This document shows positions 10,791 through 21,100 of a DNA stretch of 64,000 nucleotides, piece by piece. Source of the DNA: Symbiodinium natans (lineage: Eukaryota; Sar; Dinophyceae; Suessiales; Symbiodiniaceae); contig CAJNDS010001968.1 in NCBI GenBank assembly GCA_905221605.1, positions 281,001 through 345,000 on the forward strand. Direction: 5' to 3'. Below the pieces are notes generated by a model, which had not been told where the DNA came from, ran no database searches, and saw only the letters and a list, made by a program, of their open reading frames with translations. Each line of letters opens with the position of its first letter. Within the stretch, counting starts at the first letter, position 1. Position numbers and translations under genes: made by a program.

Positions 10791-11272
10791 CCTTTTCAGG
10801 GTCTCTAAATACTTACTGTGGGTTTAGTAGGGAATGAGGGAATGAGGTACTCTATACAATCCCTTAAAGGGTATATAAATATATAGGGGGATATGGGGTA
10901 CCTCATTCCCTCATTCCCTCTTAACCAACAGTAAGAATGTGGTCCCGGATATGTCGCAGGGCAATCGAGATTTCTGCGCTCATGCCGAGGCGCGTAGTAC
11001 ACGAGTCGGTTACATTCTGGCGAGCAACTGCCAAGAGAGAGACATTGCCGAGAGAAGGTGCGCGGAAAAGTCTTGAGGATTCTGCGTTCAGTCCAAAGAT
11101 CCCCCCTCCCCCAGGACACGATTTCGGTAAATGCCGCTGCCGATTTTGGCGCCTGCATGAAGTTGCGCTGCACTCTTGGAACACAGGCTGCGCGAATGTG
11201 CCGACTGCAAATACCCTGACGTTGGCACGTGCGAGTCGCAGCACGAATGCGGTGTGGAGAGTCTGGTTATGA
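10767..11272 (+). CDS. Two exons spliced within an inverted-repeat element
   Basis: Exon 10767-10817 follows GTGCAG and reads DDFGWKPGTFSGSLNTY plus one base. Exon 10932-11272 begins after CCAACAG and continues in phase through RMWSRICRRAIEISALMPRR to a TGA at 11270, about 113 codons. The intron 10818-10931 is exactly the body of a MITE whose inverted terminal repeat supplies both GT and AG. A rival frame from 10936 (MSQGNRDFCAHAEARSTRVG, stop at 11074) also looks protein-like. The function is unknown. Confidence 0.45.
10812..10935. mobile_element. MITE family H acting as an intron
   Basis: The left arm, starting CTTACTGTGGGTTTAG, pairs with the right arm ending AACCAACAGTAAG. The arms also share GGGAATGAGGGAATGAGGTA and its complement. 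GT lies six bases in on the left and AG four bases in on the right, so splicing would leave only CTTACT and TAAG behind. Confidence 0.75.
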
Positions 11273-11439
11273 GGTTTAGGATTCAGGGTTTAGTATTTAG
11301 AGTCGCCAAAACCCTTACAAATGCCTACAATTAAGCCCTACACCAAAAAGGTCCCAAACCCTGCAAACCCGTCATCGCATCGGGGGAGTTTCTATGACTT
11401 CTGTCAGGAACTTCATCAGCACGTGTACAATAACATGTA

Positions 11440-11442
11440 TTC

Positions 11443-11478
<36 letters not shown>

Positions 11479-11570
11479 TAGTATATACATATAGCATATA
11501 TATATATATGTATATACATATATACATATATTCTTGACATCATAATATATATATATATATAGTTTAGTTA
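11440..11570. repeat. TA and TATATACATA microsatellite
   Basis: Alternating TA with TACATATATA interruptions. No gene is seen here. Confidence 0.95.
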
Positions 11571-11628
11571 TAACATTCGCTATGGCGATTATCAAGTTAT
11601 AACCAGTAGCGTGGTTACAGCCAGTAAG

Positions 11629-11831
11629 CAAATTCGTCCGGCTTTGGGACTTGGATTTCCTACAAGCCTGGGCCCATGCCATCGACTTGTCACAACCTCT
11701 TTGAGAACTTCTATTGCTGTCTCACAGACGAACCTTTGTGCTTGGCGCTAGTGGTTGCACCAAGTGCAGTTCAAACTACACCTTCCTTGTTCGAAGCACC
11801 CTCCGATAAACTAGATGAGCAAGCGCCCTGA
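11629..11831 (+). CDS. Terminal exon-like frame of 67 codons
   Basis: Opening after CAGTAAG, one frame stays open to TGA at 11829. It includes GFGTWISYKPGPMP, CLALVVAPSAVQTTPSLFEA and ends DKLDEQAP. No ATG starts it, which fits a 3' terminal exon. A MITE family E end (GGGTAGTTACATGGTCCCT) follows at about 11899. A second frame (RLWDLDFLQAWAHAIDL) is open for the first 70 bases. No family is recognised. Confidence 0.45.
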
Positions 11832-12120
11832 CCTCAACAAAGCAGAACGATTCGAGGCAAACAAGAAGGAATCATAGTTTAGGTCAAGCTCCACATTCTA
11901 AGGGTAGTTACATGGTCCCTGAATTATGCTCCCTTACCTCCTTTGAAGAGTTCTGAAGTGTGCAGCCCTAGAGATACATGGTATATAAGGAGTCCCCACT
12001 TAAGGGCAAGCCCTAAACGCCCTAAACCTTATACCCTAAACCCTAGAAACTAAACCCTAAACCCTAAACCCTAAACCCTAAGACACATCCTCTAAGATCC
12101 GACGATGGTGCAGAACGCAG

Positions 12121-15100
12121 GAGACTGGGGCCCCCGATGGCAATGCTGCAGGTGATGCAAAGGACTTCCTCGCAACTCCCCTAGACCCTATAGTTTGGTT
12201 TAGGGTTTAGGGTTTAGGGTTTAGGGTTTAGGGTTTAGGGTTTAGGGTTTAGGGTTTAGGGTTTAGGGTTTAGGGTTTAGGGTTTAGGGTCACCCTGAAC
12301 GCTCAACCCTATATGCCGTAGACCCTGAACCCTATTTGCTTTGTTTTCATGCGGAGTTTACCTTTTTCTTCGAAGATTTTAAATTACCAAAAAAGTCCTG
12401 CAAAACCCTAAGCCCTAAATTTTAAACCCTACCTAAACCCCTAAACCCCCAAACAGGTTCAGGCAAGGGCCCCTGCAAACCCCCTCGACGCCCTAAACCC
12501 TTTGCCCATACGATATGAACCTTCAAACTTCAAACCCTCAAACTACTAACCCTGAAAGCCACCCACAGGCTTTGAGAGAATAAACAAACCTAAGAATCTC
12601 TAAAGCGTCAACGCATGTCCTGATACAGTCCTATAGCACAGCCGGAAAAGTTTTTGAAAACCCAAAAACACTAAAAGCCGAAAAAAGCCCTTAACCCAAA
12701 AAATCGCAACTCTAAAACATCTAAACCCGAGAAGCCCTACAAAAACTCAGCAGGGGGCCTTCAACTAACAGAAGCGGAGGAGTTGGACGCCCTCCTTCCG
12801 CTGATCGCGGAGCTCCGGGGCGTTCAGCTGCAGGCCGAAGCCTTTTTAGGAGAAAGGAGCGTCATGGTTGAGATGGAGTTGGGTTTAGGGTTTAGGGTTT
12901 AGGGTCTAGGGTCTAGGGTTTAGGGTCTAGGGTTTAGGGTTTATGGTTTAGGGTCTAGGGTCTAGGGTCCAGGGTTTAGGGTCCAGGGTTTAGGGTTTAT
13001 GTAGGGTTTAGGGTTTAGCGCTCCTAAATGCATGGTGATCAAGGTTTAGGGCCTTGCTGGGTGTAAGGGTTTAGGGCACGGTTCTAAGGTCTTAGAGTGG
13101 GGTGTGGGCAGAAGGGTTTAAGGTTCAAGGCTTCAAGGTTCGGGGTGAGGTTCGTGTTTGGTTTAGGGCGTGGGTGGTCCGTTTGCTCCCTGTGGCTCAT
13201 GGCTTCTAGGCCTAAGGATTTGGCTTGCATGGTTGGCACATTGCATCCTGGACGCGTTCATGGGGTTTAGGGGGTTAAACCCAGCTGATGGGGACAAGAT
13301 TTAGAGTTTAGGGCCGGATGAGGGCAGAATGGCCACATGTGGGCGGAGCGGGAAAGAGCTTTCTTCTAGCTGGGGACATGCCTCGGCCAAAACCCTAAAC
13401 CCTAAACGCCGAACCCTTAGTCTTCGGGTTCTTGGGGTTTTAGGGTTTTGTGGGCTTTAGGCATTCTTAAGCTCTATCCTAGCCCAACACACCCCAAGCA
13501 ACTCCCCCAGCCCGAAGCTTTAGAATCCTGAATTCTAGCATGACAACCCATGTCGGGGGTTTAGGGTTTAGGTTTTGGGTTCCTGGCAGACCTTGTAGAT
13601 CCCTCAACTCCTAACCTCGAATCCTCCTATAAAGCTTCCCCAAAACTCCCCCGTTGCCTAGGCGGATCCTGCGTCCTTAGCAGAGGTCAGGACCTTCCTG
13701 CAAAGCCACGAGGCGAAAACCCTTTTGGGTGGTTGAGAGTTTAGTGCTTAGGGTTTAGGGTTGAGGGCTTAGTGTTTAGTAGGGGCACAAGACTGGGTAC
13801 CTCAAAAAGGAGCCGCCATGGAGTCGGGGGGGGGGGGGGGGGGGGGGGGGGGGTGGGGTTTGGTACAGGCTTGTAGTTTTCAACGTTCTGCTTCCGAGGG
13901 TTGAGGGAACGGAAAAACGAAAGAAGACGACCCTAAACCCTAAACCCTAATCTCCTCGTTCTCCTCATAACCCATGTTACGCTCAAACCTCCAGCTCCCA
14001 ATTTCAACCTTCCGGTGGTCAGAGGATTCACAAATGGCTTAGGGTCTTGAGAGTGGGGTTAAGTTTGTGACATGAGCTTTGCAGTCATGATCCCTAAACC
14101 CAAAACCCAAAAACCTTAAACCCTGAACCCCTGAGTGCACATAGGTCAGGCCATTCTCATCCGTGCTCTTGGCATAAGAACTGACTTGCTTCCGTGCTCG
14201 GCCATATGCAAGCGTGTAGCACTTGCGGACGAAGACGTTCCTCAGGTTCGCCTGGTGTTCTGGTATCTCATCTGTCTATCCGAGCCTATCCCAGTGAAAT
14301 GTCAAGACCATGTAGCCATGCAGGTGAACACCCGGTCCATTTCGTTGAGGCACATTCACATCCCATAGTTCCAGCGTTCTCATCCATCAGCAGGTCACCG
14401 TGTAACGTCCACTAACCAAGGAGCGATGGAACGCAGCAAGGCCGCGCTTGGTGACAGGGCTGCATTCTTGTTGGAGTTGTTGAGCGCTTCGTATTGGAGC
14501 AGTATTCCGGGCTGCCGATTTACAAAGGAAGATGATCCCTGGACTCCCTTGACTGGTGACCCAGACATCCTGGAATGGGCAGTTCACCGCAGCTTTACCA
14601 CGCATCAGTGCTTTCGAGTATTGTACGGCCCCCCGAAACAGATCCTTGTATGGTCCGAATATGACGGGGGCCACCCTGACGCTCACTCAATGCGTCTCTA
14701 CCAGATTGAGTTCATCAATGCTCGCTCTGCAGAGCTGGTATATCAGATCATGTCGGACCTTCGGCGAAGCTGTGGAACCGGAGTGTGGGTGCAGGATCCA
14801 GAAGACAGAGAAGCTGACGAAGACTTTCGGGAATGGGCAGGCGTCGCTGAAGATTTAGGAATGCATATGGACGTGGATTCCGGCCTGGCAGATGACTTGT
14901 GGAATCGTAGGGACGATCTGTCACGTCAATGGCTGCAAGAGCACGAAGGTCAAGGCTTGACTCGAGAAATGTTGCGGCGCCATGATGAGCTGCTTAATGA
15001 GCTGCATGGGGTCGCTGGAGCTGAGGACCGAGCCAGCTCAGGCTCGGCCTTCACTGACACTTACGAGGCTTTCAGGGATCGGGCAAACGATGCCTTGATC

Positions 15101-18100
15101 TGGTGCCATGGTCCGCATGATGGTTTTTCCCATGCTCTTTATCTTGATGGAAGGGCCCTGCGTACGTCGCGGAAGTTGATTGAAGCTGGTTGGCCGCCAT
15201 CACATCTACATGTCCCGAACAGCAGCAAGCAGGACTTTGCGGCAATTCAGACTCGGCTGAAGCAAAGCGGCTGGGCTGTGAATGTTTACCCCCTCTCAAG
15301 TGCAGAATTTCTGAGGCACAAAGGCATTGAGTCCTGGGCATGGCATATTTCGAGAGACCGTAAGCTCGAGCGGGAGAGGGTACTGTACCTACTCGAGCCA
15401 GGAAGGCACCCTTCACATTGGTTTACGTGGATTACACGGACCCCTCCCATCGCCCTAGCGACCTGCAAAGCTTGCTCGGTATCTTCTTCACGGATGGTGT
15501 TCTGGCTGTGAAGTGTCCAGCACGCACCGATGGAGTGCGCATCGACGCAGATCGTCATATCTTATCTGAGCGACAGCATGAAATACCGCTTGATTCGCCT
15601 GATGGTCGAGGGTTTCGAGGGCTTGCTTTGAGAGATTTCTGGATGGTTCGACTGGCCCCAGAGTTTCCGCTGGCAGGCTTGTTCAAGACGTTCTTTGAAC
15701 TCGAAGATGTCAATGCAGAGTTGCGCGATGCCTTTGCATACGTGGGCAAAGGAAGAAGGACAAGGATGTGGTTTGCAGCTTTCTCGATACAATCTGCGGG
15801 TCTTAAGCCCCGGGGCTTCTCTTCAAGAGTGTTGAAGCAAGAGTTGGTGGCCTTCCTATTCCACCGTGTTTGCTCCAGGCCCAGGGGGCGACGTTTCATG
15901 CTGGAAGTTGAGGAACTTTCTTGGCCAGAGCTTGAGGACTTGCCCATCGAGAGATTTCCGAGCTTGGCAAGGCTTGTAGACATTATTGCGGCTGTTGATT
16001 CCGACAACTTTTCGCCAGTGTGACGAAACTGTCACCAGTTGTTGGATATGTGCGTTTGCTCTTGGTGACCTCAAGACCGAGTCCGCTTCAAGGTGTCTTT
16101 TCATACTTATGCACCTGATAAATCAGTCTGGCGTCGCGAAGTGAAGGTTTATGTGTGATGATTATGCGTGTACATGTATGTATGCCCATTTACATACAGC
16201 ATACATATATGACTATGAGATTGGTGCAGGTTCTTTCCCGGCGGTGAACACAGTGACCATGTCCACTGTACACCCTAAAAGCCACGAGGCTTAGACTCCA
16301 AACCCTATAAAACCGAAGCCCATCCTGAGTTGTCGGATTCGACGGGTTCTTCTGAAAGGGCTGAAGACGGGTTCTTCTTCAGGGCTGAAGGCGCATCCAC
16401 TATGCAAAGTTTGGCCATCTAGCTGCCCAAGTCCGAAATCCTGAACCCTGCTTCCGGCGCGGGTGCCTTGAGTGTCGCCGGCTGGTTCTTTCGTCAGAAA
16501 CTTGTGCATAGAAAATCCTCGGAAATACAACCCTAACCCTACCTAAACTCTAAACCTTAAACCCTAAACCCTAAACTCTAAACAGAGCAATGAATGGACC
16601 CCCTCTGCGCTTCAGCACCAGCACGGCAAGCTTCAGGATTTATTGGGCGCCTTTTTGCGTGTGAGTCCCAACGTGTTGGGCCTAGGGTTTAGGGTTCAGG
16701 GTGTAGGGATTAGGGTTTAGGGACGGGCGCTTTCATTGTTTTTGCTGGTTCAGGTGTTTAGGCTTTAGGGCGCAGGCTGAAACATCAAAGAGCGCTACGC
16801 ACGTGGTGCTCGAGAGTTATCCAGACTGGTGGGTGAGGCCAGCGCAGTTGGGATTTAAGCCTGGGTTGCCCTAAACCCTAAACCCCAAACCCCAAACCCC
16901 AAACCCTAAACCCTAAACCCCAAACCCCAAACCCTAAACCCTAAACCCTAAACCCTAAACCCTAAACCCTAAACCCTAAACCCTAACCCTAATCCCTAGT
17001 CCCTAAACCCTAATCCCTGAACCCTAAACCCTTATGTCCCTTTGAAGGTGGCTCGGATCCTTTAGAAGCTCCATTAAACAAGGGCGCGCTTGTTGCAGTA
17101 CGTAGTCCAGGGTTTGTGGGCAGGCTGGAAGCCATCATTTTTGTATACCCTGAAACCTGAAGTTCTACCCTGAACCCCGAACCCTACTTCGCTCTCCGGG
17201 ATATATCGGTGCACAGAATATACAGTATATAAGCTTTAGTTGAAAATGAGGATCTTGGCTTGAAATCGCTTCTTGGTCCAGGTTCTGCATTAAATTGCAT
17301 GAGCCTTTGCTTGTGGTTTAGGGTTTAGGTTTTGTGTGTCTTGACTCTAGGAGCTCAAATCTCACCCCTCACTAGACTTTTGCTATGAACAGATGTTGGT
17401 AGGGCGGATCCTTCCAGCCAAAAGGATTCGAGTCTCAGCAACCATAAAGGGCTGGGTTTCGTCAGGGCTTATTTAGGGTTTAGGCTTTTGTTTTGTTTTT
17501 TGCGGGGGGTTCTAAAACCTACACCCGTATACCCGACAATCAGGGCCTGCTTTTCTTTCGGGAGCCCTGCTCTAAACCCTCGAGTGTTAAAGATCAGCAG
17601 GGCTGAGTGCAGAGAGTTTTAAGATCAGCGTTGGCGCCTTGTTAGCTGGTTAAGTTCTACGGGCTTAAGGGCTTAGGGGGCCAAGAGTTTAGAGTTCAGA
17701 AGTTCAGGGTTCAGGGTTTAGGGCTCAGAGTGTGGGGTTTATAGGACTTATAGGGTTTTTGCGTTTAGGTCCGGATTGCAGGGCCTTTATTGAATATTGT
17801 TTGTTCTCTAAATGCTCTTGGGGTGCAAATAAGCAGTTACCTAAGCCCTCAACCACATCCCCTGCACCCAGCTGGGCTGCAGGAAACGGCGGGCGGGGCA
17901 CTCAGATCGTCGAGCTGCGCAACTAGGGTTTAGGGTTTAGGGTTCAGGGTTCAGGGTTTAGGGTTTAGGGTTTAGGGTGGAGCTTGGGATTCGGGCTTCA
18001 GCACCTAGAAGTCTCTTTTTTCCCTACAGCCTGGTCAGTAGAATTGGCTACTCATTCAGGGCTCCAAGCAAGAACCGGGAACCCCAAACCCTATAACCCT

Positions 18101-21100
18101 AAATCCGAAGCCCTAAACCCTAAACCCTAAGCCCTAAACCCTAAACCCTAAACCAGGTAGAGGCAGGGTTTGGCGGCAGTGGCGCCAGGACCAGAGTCCA
18201 GGTTCTGCAATCCTGATCACACTCAACCTCAGACCCTACTTTAGGTACTTTAGGTATTTTAGGGAATCTAGGGTTCAAGGTTCAGGGTTCAGGGTTCAGG
18301 GTTTAGGGTTTAGGGTTTAGGGATTAGGGTTTAGGGTTTAGGGTTGGGGACACAGAGCTTACAGAGCTAAAGCCAGGTGCTTGTGAGGTCTTTGGGATGG
18401 AAAGTAGGCCCTAAACGCTACGCCCCCACCCTGGCATTCTGAGGACTGAATTCCCTCGACCCCGAATTGAGCTTAACCCCTAAACCCTAAAGACGGCAAT
18501 GGGCCCAAACCCTAAGGCCCTAAACCCCATAAACCCTAAAGGCCCTAAAGGCCCTAACCGCAAAACCTTAAAGGCCCTAAGCCCGAAACCCTAAACGCTG
18601 CACTAGGCAGGCCCTTGGGGATATTTTATATATGCCCCCAGTGGGTTCAAGAGGGACATATTCTAAGAGTTGTTTTTAAAAGATGGTTTTAAGGGCCATC
18701 CTAGAAAAGGCCCAAGGGTTTAGGGTTTAGGGTTTAGGGTTTAGGGTTTAGGGTTTAGGGTTTAGGGTTTCAGTCTCACTCTGCCAGGAAGTTTGGTTGA
18801 GGGGGAGGGGAAGAGAGGTTATGTGTTGGCGGTGCTTGGAGTTAAGGGGTTTAGGGTTTGGCGTTTGGGGTTTGGGGTTTAGGCTTCAGGTTTTTTGCGT
18901 GAAAAAATAGGACATGGGGTTGGAAGGATGCGAGACGCGCGCGGATCATGTCCAACGAAGCGTTTCGATCTTCGTCTTTCGAGCTCCGAGCCATGGGTCG
19001 GGGCGCGCGCGAGAAGACGGACAGAGAGTACATGGCTTGGGGGAGTACTGGGATCCCGCGAACCCGGTCCCCAAAAAGATGACCGCCAAGACCAAGACAA
19101 AGGCGGGTTTGCACACTGCAAAAACGAGGCAAGCTTACACAAAAATCGCGCGCAGGGTTTGTGGTCTTCCTTTGGGTCCTGAAACCTAAGCCCTAAACCC
19201 TAAACCCTAAACCCGAAACCCTAACCCCTAAACCCTAAACCCTATAAACCCAAAACCCCGAACTCCGAACCCGAAGCTGCCAAAGAGATGCCTTGGGGAC
19301 TTCCTGAAAGCAAACCCCACCCCCCCGTCACAGAAATCTCAGGCGAAAACTGCAGAGGCTCAGAGAACCCTAAACCCTAAACCCTAAACCCCAAACCCTA
19401 AACCCTAAACCCTAACCCTAAACCCTAAACCCTAAAGGCCTTCCGAGCCCAGGCTCCCCCGGGACTCCTCGTGCAGGGCGCCGCAGATTTAGAGGACGAG
19501 CTGTTTGCAGAGCTAAAGATGGCTAGGTATTAGGTCCCCTTACTATAAGGGTTTAGGGTTTAGGTTTTGGGTTTGGCTCAAGATGGTTAGGTTCCCCTAA
19601 TACGCGAGCTGTTTCGTATGGAATGAAAGCCTCAGAATCAAGAGATAAAGAAGCAAACAGACATATATACATATCTGACAATCAATCAGTGGACATATAA
19701 CATATATAAAATTATATATATATATATATATTTATTTATTTATTTATACATTTTCTTAGCAACTATATTTATATATACACACACATATATGTATGTATAT
19801 GTATATGTATATATGTATGTTTTTATATATATGAGCTCTAAACACATATAAGGCAGCTCATGACCCTGATAGGGGTTGAGGGGGGGGGGGGGGAGGGCGT
19901 TTGTGCGGGAGTCCGGCTGGATTGGGACTTCGGCTTTAGGACCTACGACGACCCCCCCCCCCCCCCCCTTTGGTTTAGGATGTACCAAACGGAAGCGCGC
20001 TTTGGGAGCGCGCATTAGTCTGCAGACCTAATTACCCACCCTGAAACCGCCCAACTCTCATGGAGTTACCGCCTTGTTGTTTTCAAAGCACTTGATGCAA
20101 GGTGGTTTAGAGGAACTTGATATGAAACTCTTCACTGAAGCCACCTATGAGTTGCATCACCTGAGCAGCTTGGAGGTCGCTTGGAGCACTTGGGAAACTT
20201 GGGATCAGGTTTGGGGCACGTACAATTTGGGAGATCTGGGAAGACCTGGGTTGCTCGGATCCCTTGGGTTGCTTGCGACACTTCGTGACCCTTGTCCACA
20301 GACCCAAAACACTCTAAACCCTGTCCAACAAAATTTTTTTTGGCCCAAACCGTAAACGACTAAGGTTTAGGATCTGGGTCCGACAAATGTTTCCCCCCCC
20401 CCCGCTCATCTGGCATGTGGACTCCTGTTCATCCAACACTTCGGTTCACGAAACATATCCCACTCAGCATGTGCAGCAGGCTTCAACCAAAAGCTTTGCT
20501 CACAATAACATCGTCGACATGGGGTACTTCGACGAAAAATCACGACTTTTATGCTGGGTGCACGCACCATTCGCAAAACATGCACCATGGAAAACGCAGG
20601 CCCCATGACAGGCCGCTCTCTATAAGTAGCCATGAATCTCCAAGTAACCCCTAAACCCTAAACCCTATGACTCACACAAAGCACACCAACAGACACACCC
20701 GCACAACCATCCGCTTCCGAAAGTGGTTTAGGGCTTTGAGGCTCTTGGGCTTGAGCATAGGGTTGGGGGATCTCCCACCGTAGAACTGAGAATGCACTCA
20801 GGGTTCAGGGTTTAGGGGTTTATAGGCTGTATAGAGCTTTTAAGGATTATAGGGTTTGTAGAGTTGTTGTAGGATGATAGGGTTTAGACGGCTTATAGGT
20901 TGTTGGAGTGTATAGTCTACAGCCATTGTAGGGTCTATGGCTGCAGGAGCTGAACCGCCACTTGGGCTTTCTGCATTCCCTCGGGATTCCTCTCACCCTC
21001 GCGGAGAGGCTGAGAGTGGGGTGGGGGGTGGGCCCTTCCCCGATTTAGGGTTTAGGACTTAGGGAGGGGTGGGCGGGGGAGGAGGGAGACTTGTGACTAA

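Noticed and set aside
19569-19583. Possible dinoflagellate spliced-leader relic (GTTTGGCTCAAG)
   Set aside because: Only about 11 bases match the leader 3' end and the upstream part is heptamer sequence. This is too short to support the lineage.
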